A stretch of DNA of 64,000 bases from Methanosaeta sp. PtaU1.Bin112 (lineage in GTDB: Archaea > Halobacteriota > Methanosarcinia > Methanotrichales > Methanotrichaceae), in the NCBI GenBank assembly GCA_002067705.1, contig MVRL01000146.1:1-64000 (forward strand). Reading direction: 5' to 3'. A program made the position numbers and the translations under genes. Below are positions 26,896 through 36,800 of the stretch, piece after piece. Numbering within the stretch: position 1 is the stretch's first letter; each line of letters opens with the position of its first letter. The notes beneath the pieces are model-generated. The model did no database searches and was not told where the DNA came from. It saw nothing but the letters and a program-made list of their open reading frames with translations.

Positions 26896-28605
26896 CTAGG
26901 CAGTCTTCATCTTCGCCACTTCCTCCAGCCCCAGCTCATTGATGGACTGCTCTCTCATCTTGAACTTCTGAATCTTGCCGCTTACGGTCATGGGGAAGTC
27001 ATCCACGAACTTGATGTATCTGGGAACTTTAAAGTGCGCGATCTTTCCTTTGCAGAAAGCCTTGATCTCCTCCGCGCTTGCCGTGGCCCCTTTCTTGAGC
27101 TTGATCCAGGCCATGATCTCCTCGCCATATTTCTTGTCGGGCACGCCAATGACCTGAACATCGCTTACTGCCGGATGGGTGTAGAGAAATTCCTCTATCT
27201 CCCTGGGATAGATGTTCTCCCCGCCCCGAATGACCATATCCTTCAGCCGGCCTGTGATCTTGCAGTAATCATCGTCGTCCAGGGTGCCCAGGTCGCCGGT
27301 GTGAAGCCATCCTTCCTTGTCCACGGCCTGATCGGTGGCCACATCATTGTTGTAATAGCAGCGCATGATCATGTAGCCGCGAGCACATATCTCGCCCGTC
27401 TCCCCGCGGTGGACCATCTTTCCGGTCTTGGGGTCCACGATCTTCATCTCAGTATGGGGCATGGGCCTGCCTACGGTCGAAACCCTCTGCTCCAGGGAAT
27501 CATCGGTCGACGACATGGTGATGCCTGGAGATGCTTCAGTCTGGCCGTAGGTGATAACCACCTCTCGCATGTTCATGAGCGTGGCCACCTTCTTCATGAA
27601 CTCGATGGGGCAGGGTGACCCTGCCATGATTCCAGTGCGCAGAGTGGAGAAGTCATACTTGGAGAAATCGGGGTGCTCAAGCTCGGCGATGAACATGGTA
27701 GGCACGCCGTGGACCGCTGTGCAACGCTCTTTCTCAATGGCGGACATGACAGAGACCGGATCGAAGTACTCAGCCGGAAGAACCATTGCCGCTCCGTGCG
27801 TCATGCAAGCCATATTGGAGAGCACCATGCCGAAGCAATGATAAAATGGTACAGGTATGCAGAGACGGTCTTTATCTGTGAAATTCATGCATTCGCCGAT
27901 AAAGTAGCCGTTGTTCAGGATATTGTGGTGCGTGAGGACCACACCCTTCGGGAAACCGGTTGTGCCCGATGTATACTGAATGTTGATGGGATCGTCAAAG
28001 TCCAGGCTCTCTTCTCTCTCCTCTAAAATCTCATCAGGCACCTCATCGCCCATCTTCAGTATATCATCCCAGGACCACATGCCTTCCGGCTTTTCGCCCC
28101 GGATCATCACTGCCGTGCGCAGAAATGGCAGCTTCTCAGAGTGGATCTTCCCTGGCTGGGCGGTCTTGGCCTCGGGACAGACCTCATAGAACATCTGCAC
28201 ATAGTCCGAGCTCTTGAAGCGATCCATAAGCAACAGGGCCTGAGATTCAGATTGGCGCAGGGCGTATTCCAGTTCGTGCGTCCGGTAGGCAGGATTTATG
28301 TTGACCATGATGATGCCCGCTTTTGCCGTGGCGAACTGAGTGATTATCCATTCGGCCAGGTTTGTGGCCCAAATAGCCAGACGGTCGCCCTTCTTGAGGC
28401 CCAGGGCGATGAAACCCTTCGCGGCGCGATTCAGCACCTCTTGCAGCTGGCGATATGTGTATCGCTTCCCCTGGTGGATCGATACAATTGCGTCGTTATC
28501 CGGATATTTTTCCGCAATTTCATCGAACATTTCCCCAATCGTCTTTCCAATCAGCGGTTTTTCTGAGCCGCGAAAAGCATAACTGTATGAGACTTTGCCT
28601 GGCAT
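26896..28605 (-). CDS. Acyl-CoA synthetase, AMP-forming (FadD/medium-chain type)
   Basis: This adenylate-forming enzyme of about 569 residues couples a carboxylic acid to CoA. The P-loop-like motif is IQYTSGTTGFPKGVVLTHHN, with the A5-type motif TYGQTEASP, the hinge GRLKDMVIRGGENIYPREIE, and the catalytic lysine in TVSGKIQKFKM. It belongs to a different branch from the three acetyl-CoA synthetases and probably uses a longer or branched acid; no neighbouring gene reveals the substrate. The frame opens at a TTG (28620), but ATG 28605 (MPGKVSYSYAF) is preferred because ACAGGCGA lies just before it. Confidence 0.9.
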   Translation of the reverse strand: MPGKVSYSYAFRGSEKPLIGKTIGEMFDEIAEKYPDNDAIVSIHQGKRYTYRQLQEVLNRAAKGFIALGLKKGDRLAIWATNLAEWIITQFATAKAGIIMVNINPAYRTHELEYALRQSESQALLLMDRFKSSDYVQMFYEVCPEAKTAQPGKIHSEKLPFLRTAVMIRGEKPEGMWSWDDILKMGDEVPDEILEEREESLDFDDPINIQYTSGTTGFPKGVVLTHHNILNNGYFIGECMNFTDKDRLCIPVPFYHCFGMVLSNMACMTHGAAMVLPAEYFDPVSVMSAIEKERCTAVHGVPTMFIAELEHPDFSKYDFSTLRTGIMAGSPCPIEFMKKVATLMNMREVVITYGQTEASPGITMSSTDDSLEQRVSTVGRPMPHTEMKIVDPKTGKMVHRGETGEICARGYMIMRCYYNNDVATDQAVDKEGWLHTGDLGTLDDDDYCKITGRLKDMVIRGGENIYPREIEEFLYTHPAVSDVQVIGVPDKKYGEEIMAWIKLKKGATASAEEIKAFCKGKIAHFKVPRYIKFVDDFPMTVSGKIQKFKMREQSINELGLEEVAKMKTA

Positions 28606-28806
28606 GAAATCGCCTGTCAAAACCTGAGAAGATATAACATTATCTCAAGATAAGTTTAGGAATGTAGTTCTGAGATTGAATCAATCCGCCCGCAAGAGTT
28701 AACCTTTATGAAATATTCTGATAAAGCGTTTTCGACTCTGGGCCCTTTGAGAGATAATTCTATCCGGGCGTTTTTTTCCCAGATCGATAGAAAGGAGACA
28801 AACCAA

Positions 28807-29985
28807 ATGACAAGACTGTTTGCAGATAGGATGAATTCCGTCCATAGATCATTTGTGAGGGAGATCCTCAAGGTGACTGAGGATCCGGAAATCATATCCT
28901 TCGCAGGAGGACTTCCCAATCCCAGGTATTTCCCGGTGCAAGAGGTTGCGCGGGCCGCGGAGAAGGTTCTATCCCAGTGCGGTGAAGCATCGCTTCAGTA
29001 CAGCACAACTGAAGGCTACCTTCCATTAAGAGAGATGATCGCGAAGAGGTATGCCAAAAAAGGCATAAAGGTAAGCGCTTCTGAGATCCTGATCACCAAC
29101 GGCTCTCAGCAGGCTATCGATCTCCTGGGAAAGGCATTCCTGAATAAAGGCGATGGTGTTATCCTGGAGAGGCCATCTTATCTGGCAGCAATTCAGTCAT
29201 TCGGCCTGTTCGAGCCGAGATTTCGTTCAATACCATTGCAGAAGGACGGAGTCGACCTGCAGATTCTGGAGAAAACTCTCTCGGAGGGGGAAAACAAGCT
29301 CTTCTATTCCGTCCCCAACTTCCAGAATCCCACCGGCATCACCTACTCTCAAGATAAACTCAGGGCGGTCGCAGAAAAACTGAGTGAGAGCAGCACAGTA
29401 TTCATTGAGGACAATCCCTATGGCGATCTGAGGTTCATGGGCGAGGATGGCCCCTCTATGAGAGCTTATATGGGAGAGAGCGCCGTCTTGCTCGGCTCCT
29501 TCTCCAAGATCGTGGCGCCAGGGATCCGTTTGGGATGGATCTGTGCCTGCGAGGAGATAATGGAGAAGCTGGTCATTGCCAAACAGGCCTCAGACCTGCA
29601 TTCCAATTATCTCTGTCAGAGGATACTGGATCAATACTTTATGGACAACGACATAGAACAGCATATTGCCAAGATAAGAAGAGCCTACAAGGATCAGAGG
29701 GACTATATGGTGCAAACCATGGAAGAGGTCTTCCCGGAAGATGTCGGATTTACGAGGCCGGAAGGGGGAATGTTCCTCTGGGCGACGCTGCCGGAGAGCA
29801 TGTCATCTATTCATCTCTTCGACAGGGCTATCAAGGAGAAGGTTGCCTTCGTGCCGGGCCAGGCCTTCTATGCAGATGGCGGCGGCAGCAATACCATGAG
29901 GCTGAACTTTTCCAATTCAGATAAAGAAAGGATCTTTGAGGGAATCACGCGACTGGGAAAAGCCATTAAAGAAGAGGCCAAATAA
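28807..29985 (+). CDS. PLP-dependent aminotransferase, class I/II (2-aminoadipate/LysN-like)
   Basis: This 392-residue fold-type I aminotransferase moves an amino group between an amino acid and a 2-oxo acid. The PLP lysine is in GSFSKIVAPGIRLGW, with NPTGITYS, the EDNPYGDLR aspartate motif and the C-terminal NTMRLNFSN arginine motif. It resembles the 2-aminoadipate/branched-chain group that lacks a MocR DNA-binding domain. ATG 28807 is chosen because AAAGGAGA lies eight bases upstream; an ATG at 28708 would add 33 residues unlike the family. Confidence 0.9.
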   Translation: MTRLFADRMNSVHRSFVREILKVTEDPEIISFAGGLPNPRYFPVQEVARAAEKVLSQCGEASLQYSTTEGYLPLREMIAKRYAKKGIKVSASEILITNGSQQAIDLLGKAFLNKGDGVILERPSYLAAIQSFGLFEPRFRSIPLQKDGVDLQILEKTLSEGENKLFYSVPNFQNPTGITYSQDKLRAVAEKLSESSTVFIEDNPYGDLRFMGEDGPSMRAYMGESAVLLGSFSKIVAPGIRLGWICACEEIMEKLVIAKQASDLHSNYLCQRILDQYFMDNDIEQHIAKIRRAYKDQRDYMVQTMEEVFPEDVGFTRPEGGMFLWATLPESMSSIHLFDRAIKEKVAFVPGQAFYADGGGSNTMRLNFSNSDKERIFEGITRLGKAIKEEAK

Positions 29986-30100
29986 GCCTCTCACCTAAAT
30001 TTTTTGCCAATTGGCTTTTAGCTCCGTGGTGCAAGATTTCGGCTTTTATCGAAAGCGCTCCGCAAAATCCATCTGCAATAGGCCAATGCCACCAGAGCGA

Positions 30101-30436
30101 TCAGTGATGGGGCGGTATGAACTTCCTTCTGCTATTGCAATATTGAGTTTTCTGAAGCTCTTTGACAATAGAAAGCGCGTCGGCATTGTATTTGATATAC
30201 GTTTTTCCGTCCACTTCATCCATGCGGATCAGCCTATCCTCTTCAAATCTCTTCAAGATGCTCATGATTTGCTCTGGAGAGAGACCGTCCTTCATGGAAT
30301 ATTTTATCACTTCAGATTGGCTGCTTTGGGAATAGGGATCTTCTTCGCTTCCCAGGCTCCACATATCTATGATTCTGCCGAATACCTTTTTCTCCTCTAT
30401 ATCCAGGTCCTTTTCTGTTAAAACGCTCTTGGCCAA
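30101..30436 (-). CDS. Small winged-helix-like putative regulator
   Basis: This is a protein of about 111 residues. The start is set at TTG 30436, because AGGAGG precedes it by eight bases and would otherwise lie inside the coding sequence of the ATG at 30460. Helices in DLDIEEKKVFGRIIDMW and MKDGLSPEQIMSILKRFEEDRLIRM, followed by a VDGKTYIKY beta-hairpin, suggest a winged helix. No ligand domain is visible. It is not recognised as a named family; DNA binding is inferred. Confidence 0.6.
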   Translation of the reverse strand: MAKSVLTEKDLDIEEKKVFGRIIDMWSLGSEEDPYSQSSQSEVIKYSMKDGLSPEQIMSILKRFEEDRLIRMDEVDGKTYIKYNADALSIVKELQKTQYCNSRRKFIPPHH

Positions 30437-30623
30437 CTTGCTAGCCTCCTCTTCATACATCTATCTGTAGTTTTGAGCATTGTATATCAACTTAATGGGG
30501 TGGATATATATTAAATTCAAATATTATTATAATTTACCTTATTGAAGATATGCGTGAACTGAGGGCCTCATCAGTAACGCAGCATAACAAAGTATTAATC
30601 ATGTTAATTATAAACGAATATTC

Positions 30624-31055
30624 ATGGGCAAGAAATTCAGTTTGATCTGCTTACTGCTTTTGGTATCCGCTCTGTCAACATCAGCTGATGCAATTGAATA
30701 TTTGCGAGGAACGACATTCTGGGACGTAGCTGAGATCAAAGGAATTACTGCGGAGGAGTTCCACCCTCTTCCCTGGGTTTTCCGATCATCTGATGCCAAT
30801 GCAAATGAAGGTACCGTAGAGGTCCAGAATAGCTGGTTTGGTGCCTGGAAGGAGGTGGGATGCAATACTATCTATTGCCAGATCACCTCTGGCGGAAAAG
30901 ACAGCTGGTACCTTGCTTTTGTAAATCCAAAGTATTTTATCGCATATAAAGAGCAAGGTGGACACTACTACCTTTATCGACTGGGAAAAATGAAAGGTGA
31001 GCCTTACGGCCCAAATACCATTGTGGGATATTATCCAGGATGGTCGGGATTCTGA
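30624..31055 (+). CDS. Secreted protein of unknown function
   Basis: This 143-residue protein has a clear signal peptide (MGKKFSLICLLLLVSALSTSADA). The mature part is aromatic-rich, with WFGAWKEVGCNTIYCQITSGG and two cysteines that could form a disulfide, suggesting a small beta-rich extracellular domain. No Shine-Dalgarno precedes the ATG; AT-rich sequence lies immediately upstream, so the mRNA may be leaderless. No known motif is recognised. Confidence 0.65.
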   Translation: MGKKFSLICLLLLVSALSTSADAIEYLRGTTFWDVAEIKGITAEEFHPLPWVFRSSDANANEGTVEVQNSWFGAWKEVGCNTIYCQITSGGKDSWYLAFVNPKYFIAYKEQGGHYYLYRLGKMKGEPYGPNTIVGYYPGWSGF

Positions 31056-31133
31056 AGATCAAGATTGCTTTTTTTCTTTTGCCATCCTGGAATTTTAGCT
31101 TCCTTTCCGGCACATCCGGCATATCTGGCCCGA

Positions 31134-31979
31134 TCAGAGTTCCAATGAGAGGACAAGCCTCATCTCCGTCCCTCTGTTGGGGATAGTGGTCCAGTAACAA
31201 CCCTTCTTTATTGTCTTAAAATGGGCTTCGTCCAAGAAATCATAGGTTTGATATCCTGTTCTCTCAAAACTCATTCTATCAAAGAGCCTCAGGAGTTCTG
31301 GATAATCCTGGTACAGAAAAGAGCTTTTATTTAAAAATGCCTGCGCGGGATCGGGATCAAACAGGATTGTAGAATCATCTGCCCTGCTGACCCAAATGTT
31401 TGAATTCCCTGCTGGCTGGAATGGCTCCAGGACCTTTCCAAAGAACTGGCTGCTATTGAACAATAAACTGACTGTGCCGATGAGTGTTCCATTGCTGTCG
31501 AAGACCGGCATCTCTGAATCGATTGCATACAATCCTTCGACTGCTTTTAGGAAATGGATTCCTGAATACATTCCGGTGTTTATTGTATCATTCACCTGGC
31601 TCTGCCATTTCAAGTTCTCTCCTTTAACGCTTTTAAATGATGCCGGCTCGACCTCCCGCACAATGCCGCTGGCATCAATGGTTACGCAGTCAATTACAGA
31701 TGCATCCGCCTTTGTGAGATTAAGCAGAATTGCTTGAGCTGCAGGCCCATCAATGCCAGTCTCTTTAAGAGCAAGGCTGGCACTGACAAGAGCGGTCTCC
31801 ATTCTGGAAAGGTTTGCGTTCACAGCATCAGATGCAGTGAGCAGCCTCCATAGCGGCTCTCCGCCTGTAGTCTGCGGTCCGAAATCCGCCTCGCTTGAGG
31901 CAGATGTTGCACAACTTGTCCCCAATATGATCATGAGGACCAAAAGAGATCCTATTCTAGGGCTATTCATAATATTCAT
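31134..31979 (-). CDS. Exported Cache/PDC-like sensor-domain protein
   Basis: This 281-residue protein has an N-terminal hydrophobic segment ending LGTSCATSAS, a possible lipoprotein or signal-peptide site. The rest resembles an extracytoplasmic Cache domain: long N-terminal helix, CVTIDASGIVREVEP, a GIHFLKAVEGLYAIDSEMPVF-type strand with NGTLIGTVSLLF, and DDSTILFDPDP. Such domains usually belong to membrane kinases or chemoreceptors, but here no cytoplasmic part follows, so it is a stand-alone domain that may bind a small ligand or partner with another receptor. Confidence 0.7.
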   Translation of the reverse strand: MNIMNSPRIGSLLVLMIILGTSCATSASSEADFGPQTTGGEPLWRLLTASDAVNANLSRMETALVSASLALKETGIDGPAAQAILLNLTKADASVIDCVTIDASGIVREVEPASFKSVKGENLKWQSQVNDTINTGMYSGIHFLKAVEGLYAIDSEMPVFDSNGTLIGTVSLLFNSSQFFGKVLEPFQPAGNSNIWVSRADDSTILFDPDPAQAFLNKSSFLYQDYPELLRLFDRMSFERTGYQTYDFLDEAHFKTIKKGCYWTTIPNRGTEMRLVLSLEL

Positions 31980-32322
31980 AATCTCACCACTGCTCTCTAT
32001 ATGCTTATCCCTAAATCTATAAATATTGAGCGAGAAAATGAGACAGACCGCTCATCTCTATCTTTGTACCACCGTTTGACGGGAAAGACCGAAATTAAGT
32101 TTAGGAAATAAATATTTAATATAACTGGTGTGCGGAGGGTCACGAATTCGTTGTACCATCCTCTGCCGGGCCGGACCGATTCGCGGACCCGAATGATGCC
32201 CATTTGCCGCACCAATTATGAAACCGGCCCCAGTGTTCGCGTCGCGCTTGTATGGCCCGGCATGACCCACTAGAATCCGTATCTTGCTACCGCCGGCAGA
32301 ATCCCCGACTCATTTAGATTCA
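31980..32322. other. Intergenic region with a GC-rich, palindromic island
   Basis: The first 150 bp are AT-rich and contain the promoter of the Cache-domain gene (TATA-like box near 32013-32026). From about 32130 to 32315 the composition shifts to GC-rich with inverted repeats: TGCCGGGCC (32165-32173) pairs with GGCCCGGCA (32255-32263), and CCGGCAG (32294-32300) can pair alternatively with the first arm; ATTCG/CGAAT forms a short internal hairpin. No frame is convincing. It may be a structured RNA or decayed DNA. Confidence 0.4.
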
Positions 32323-32382
32323 AAAAAGAGGCAGCGTCTGCCTACCGGCTCTGGAAAGCTGCCTTATCTTGGGACGCTGCCG
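32323..32382 (-). terminator. Hairpin plus T-tract terminator of the PSD-like gene
   Basis: GGCAGCGTC (32331-32339) pairs perfectly with GACGCTGCC (32374-32382). On the minus strand the stem is followed by CTCTTTTTTG. It lies about 20 bases after the stop codon of the exported decarboxylase-like gene. Confidence 0.75.
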
Positions 32383-32399
32383 CTACAGGAGATCGAATT

Positions 32400-33677
32400 T
32401 CATTCGGCCACAGTTCTTTTTTGCTCCTCTTTTCCATTCATCACTCCATAATTCTCGCCCATGAGAATATGAATACCGGTCGTCGTATTCAGCTCGAAAC
32501 CGGCTTTCTTCTGGAAGAGCATAACGAAATCAGATCCTCCGAAGAGGAAGTTGCCGAGCATTTCACCCTTATCATGATCTGAGCCAACTGTAACATCCTC
32601 CTCAAAGTTGACGGAAGAGACCTGGGCCATGCCCATCGGGATCAGCGCCACCAGACCATATTCTCCCGTATCCACTATTACGTATCCGCGAGTCTGGGTA
32701 AACTGCCAGCCGGTGGAATCGATCGGATCATACATCTTGGTGCTCTCATTCCATGCCACCTCTAAAGCCACATTCTGCGTTATCGATCTCTTGTCCAGGA
32801 TCTTTCCGCCAACTGCGAAATGGTAACGGTGGTAGTCATTGACATTCAGGAATGTATGGGTGAGCACCCCATCGGCAAAGGCATCCTTGTAATCGCTGTC
32901 GTTGCCGAGAAGATCCTCGATGCGGTAATAGCGCGCCAGCTTGATCTTCAGTCCGTTCTCTGCCATAATGGTTGAGTTGTTGTCGATTGCCCATGTACCC
33001 TGGGGCACGGAATCCGCCGGGGAGACGACTACGCTCGTGTCGTTTGGCGAAACGATGGGCCGCTGATCTGGCGTTGCCAGATATCTGGAGAAGAACCGGT
33101 TAAATGTGGTCCAATTGGATGGAGACTCATACCACGGACCCTGCAAACCGTACTTCGGATCATTATAGAACTGCTGATATGTCTCATTGTTCCACGAATC
33201 CTCGGTATCAAGGAACATTCCCCAGGCATCGGCAAATTTGCGCAGCCATTCTGAGAATGGTCCATAGTACTGAATGGTATTGTCAAACTGCCCCTTGCCT
33301 TCAAGTTCGGGCAGAGGCTGGTCGACCAGGAAATAGAAATAGCAGATGCTCTGCAGTATTTGGTCGCGCGTGAGATTAGCCGGATCATCAAGCACATCCT
33401 GAGGGATCAGCTCAGATGCACTATCTATGAAATCATAGTACTCTGATAAGTTCTGGACAGGATTTGTCTGCTTATCAGGATTTATCTCTTTGGCCTTTGC
33501 AATAGACTCTTGCAGCATCGTCCCGATTTCCGGTTGATCATCAATCAATTTTATGAGATCCTGAGTTATCGCCTTATGGCTTTCCTCTCCTAGACCGACT
33601 ATGCATAAGGCGAGGACGGATGCTGCTACTAGCATAATTATCAGGCAAAACTCCCTTTGAGAATACATTCTTTTCAT
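32400..33677 (-). CDS. Exported phosphatidylserine decarboxylase-like pyruvoyl enzyme
   Basis: This 425-residue protein has an N-terminal hydrophobic signal or anchor (about 9-29). The C-terminal half matches the decarboxylase family: FNRFFSRYL (192-200), SPADS with Asp222, the histidine motif DYHRYHFAVGG (281-291; His283 and His286), and a self-cleavage-like site LGNFLFGGSDFV with Gly381-Ser382, where standard enzymes have LGST. The D-H-S triad needed for autocatalytic pyruvoyl formation is therefore present in outline. Many N-x-S/T sites fit an extracytoplasmic location. The N-terminal 180 residues are unlike short archaeal archaetidylserine decarboxylases. The substrate is unknown. The start has TAGGAGA eight bases upstream. 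Confidence 0.75.
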   Translation of the reverse strand: MKRMYSQREFCLIIMLVAASVLALCIVGLGEESHKAITQDLIKLIDDQPEIGTMLQESIAKAKEINPDKQTNPVQNLSEYYDFIDSASELIPQDVLDDPANLTRDQILQSICYFYFLVDQPLPELEGKGQFDNTIQYYGPFSEWLRKFADAWGMFLDTEDSWNNETYQQFYNDPKYGLQGPWYESPSNWTTFNRFFSRYLATPDQRPIVSPNDTSVVVSPADSVPQGTWAIDNNSTIMAENGLKIKLARYYRIEDLLGNDSDYKDAFADGVLTHTFLNVNDYHRYHFAVGGKILDKRSITQNVALEVAWNESTKMYDPIDSTGWQFTQTRGYVIVDTGEYGLVALIPMGMAQVSSVNFEEDVTVGSDHDKGEMLGNFLFGGSDFVMLFQKKAGFELNTTTGIHILMGENYGVMNGKEEQKRTVAE

Positions 33678-33874
33678 TTGTATAATCTCCTAAAATGCGA
33701 GCTATTTCGTCTACTTGTGACTGCCACAGCGATGATGACTTTTAACTATTAATCATTAGCTTTTCAATCTTATTTAGTTTGCCCCACAATTAAGACGGCA
33801 TTTGCGAAGGAATAAAGGGCGGCAAATCATTAAGGCGCTGGAAATATATCCCATCTGCAATTCTCAGTAGGTCA

Positions 33875-36800
33875 GTGATTGCTTTGCAGAGGTCCTTTTC
33901 CATTCCGTCTCCGGCTCATCTCGCCGCCATGCTGGCCTGTATGCTGCTGCTATTCCTTTCCTCGTCCGCAGCAGCCGAAGATACTGCAGCCTTCTGGCTG
34001 GAAAAGGGCCAGGAATCTCTCACAAACAACAGCTTTGCGCAGGCCGCAGAAAGCTTTGACCAGGCCCTTAAGATCGATCCAGGGAATGCATCTGCCTGGG
34101 CAGGAAAAGGAACTGCGCTATCGAGACAGGGACGATACAAAATGGCCGGTCTATGCTTTGCCAATGCCCTGAAGAAGGACCCACAAAATGCTCGCCTCTG
34201 GGAGGGGGACGGCAGGGCAAAGGAGATGGCCGGCGATTGGGACGATGCCCGGTTGAGCTACGAGCGGGCCCTGGCCCTGCAACCCGCCCTGGCAGAGGCA
34301 TGGCTGGGATTGGCAAATGCCACTCTTGCTCTGGGAGACTATGATAGGGCCCTGCAAAGCTTCGAGAACGCTTCTCTGCACGGCCAGAAGGATGCTGCCA
34401 GGGCAGGCCAGGTCAGAGTGCATATTGCTCAGAGTTCAAGCCTAATTAAAAAAAATGAGTTCGAAGCGGCATATAACAGCAGCAACAAGGCTCTTGCCAG
34501 CGACCCGCTGAACAGCTCTGCCCTGATGCTAAAGGCAGTCGCGTTAAACCGCCTGGGCCGATTTGAGGATGCTCTTAGCTGCTATAAGGAGATCCTGGCA
34601 GTCAGTCCGTCAGATGAGACGAGCCTGGAGGGGGCAGCTCAATCTCTGGTAGGCCTGGGCGAGAAATCTCTGGCAGCAGGAGAGGCTTCACTGGCATTGG
34701 AGAATTTTAAGGAGGCATCCCGTCTGGCTCCGAGAAACGCCGAAGCTGTATCAGGCATGGTCAAGGCCCTAACGGCAGAAGGCGATCAGCTCAATAGCAG
34801 CGGCCAATACAGAGAGGCCATCAAGAGCTACAATACCGCTCTCGTCCTCCTGCCATCTGATTTGGGTGCGCTGGCCGGGAGAGAAAAAGCATCGACAGCG
34901 CTTTCCTCCGAAATGAATGCCGAATCTGGCAATGATTCCAAGGAAAAGGGCGATAATGCCTCAGATTGCGCCCGTTATTATGAGCTGGCAAGAGAGCAAA
35001 GCATGAACCGCTCATACTATCCAGCTCTGGAGAGCCTCAACCGATCTCTGGCGCTCGATGCCCGGCCGGAAGCCTGGCTGCTCAAAGGACAGATCCTCTA
35101 TCACCTTGGTATGCATTCTGAAGCCCTCGATTCGCTGGATCGGGCAATAGAGATCAACCGATCCAGTGTCCCGGCCCTGGCATTGAAAGGGCGCATTTTG
35201 ACGGAGAATGGAAAATATCGAATGGCAGCACTGTTTATCGATTCTGCTCTGCGCCTGGATGAGAAGAACATCACCCTTTGGAATGATCTGGCGAGGGTTC
35301 AACTAGAGCTTAAAAACAATAACGGCGCCCTGGAGAGCTATGATCGGGCGCTGGAGATAGATAATAATAATATACAAACACTGCTTGGCAAAGGCCGTAT
35401 GCTGCTCAAATTGAAAAAGTATCCGGAGGCATTGCAGTGCTTTTCCCAGGCAATGGAAACAGACGCAGGAAATGCGGATGCTTTGCTGGGCATGGGCAAT
35501 GCTCATTTTGCACTTCAGGACTACGATGCTGCATTGGACTCCTACGAGGCGGCACTCCAGCAAAACTCCAGCTATGTCGACCCAATTCTGGGTAAAGCTG
35601 AGACTCTTTACGCCCAGCAAGAATATAACTCCTCAGAGCTTTCATTCTCTCTAGCGCTGAAAATTGATCCCAATAATCTCCGGGCATTATTAGGCAACGG
35701 ATACGACCTTCTGGCGCTGCATGAATATCTTGCCGCTCAGGAGAACTTCTCTCGCGCTCTGGAGCAGGATCCGAAAAGCGTTGCTGCTCTGCTGGGAAAA
35801 GGAGAGGCACGCTACCATCAAGGAGATAAAGAGCAGGCTCTCGGCTACTATGACCAGGCACTTCTAATCGATCCTGATAACACGGAAGCACTGCTGAAGA
35901 AGAGCGACTTGCTCCTCGAGCGGAACGATCTCTCAGGTGCTTTGCTTGACTATGGCCGAATACTCGCATTGGAGCCTGAAAATATGCAGGCGATTTTAGG
36001 CAAAGCAGATGCACTAAGGCTAAATAGACTCTCTGATAGGGCGCTGCCCTTGTATGAAAAAGCTCTGCAAAAAGACCGGCAGAATATCAGGGCATTGCTG
36101 GGAGCAGCCGAGTCTCGGTATGCATTGGCCGACTGCAAATCAGCGAGAAAGCTCTTCGAAGAGGTCCTATCCAGGGATGGAAATAGCTCGGCTGCCTGGG
36201 CTGGACTTGGCAACACGCAGCTGTGCGATGAAGATTTTGCTCTCGCCGGACAAAGCTTTGAGAAGGCTCTATCCATTGAGTCGAAAAATGCGGCTGCCCT
36301 CCTGGGCATGGCTGATGTGCTCTCTGAAAAAGGCAAATACAATGACTCCCTCCGCTACTACGAGCAGGCGGGGCAATTGAGTCCCAGCAGTCATGGATAT
36401 TGGGGACAGGGCAATGCCCTCGCTGCCCTGAAGGAATACAACAGATCCCTGCCCCTCTTCGACAAATCCCTGAGCCTTGACCCATCTAATTGTAGAGCAT
36501 TGCAGGGCAAAGGACTGGCATTGGCAGCGCTTGGCAACACATCTCTTGCTATACAATGCTTCCAGGAGATAGTATCCTTAAATCCAGGGGATTATGCTGC
36601 CTGGTCCAATTTGGGAAGCATGCAAGCATCTATCGGCCTGTATGACGAGGCTGCCGCCAGCTTGGAAAAAGCATGCAAAGCCGATCCCTCCCACGAGGAG
36701 GTGTGGTATAATCTGGGCCAGGTGTACTACTCTTTGGGCCGCTACAGTCAATCGGTTGATGCTTTTCACAATGCGACAATGCTGGATCCTCAGGACGGGG

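Noticed and set aside
28708-28806. 33-residue N-terminal extension of the aminotransferase
   Set aside because: The internal ATG at 28807 has a strong, well-spaced Shine-Dalgarno, while the upstream ATG has none.
32130-32322. SRP RNA or RNase P RNA
   Set aside because: I could not find the conserved SRP helix 8 tetraloop region or the RNase P core motifs on either strand.
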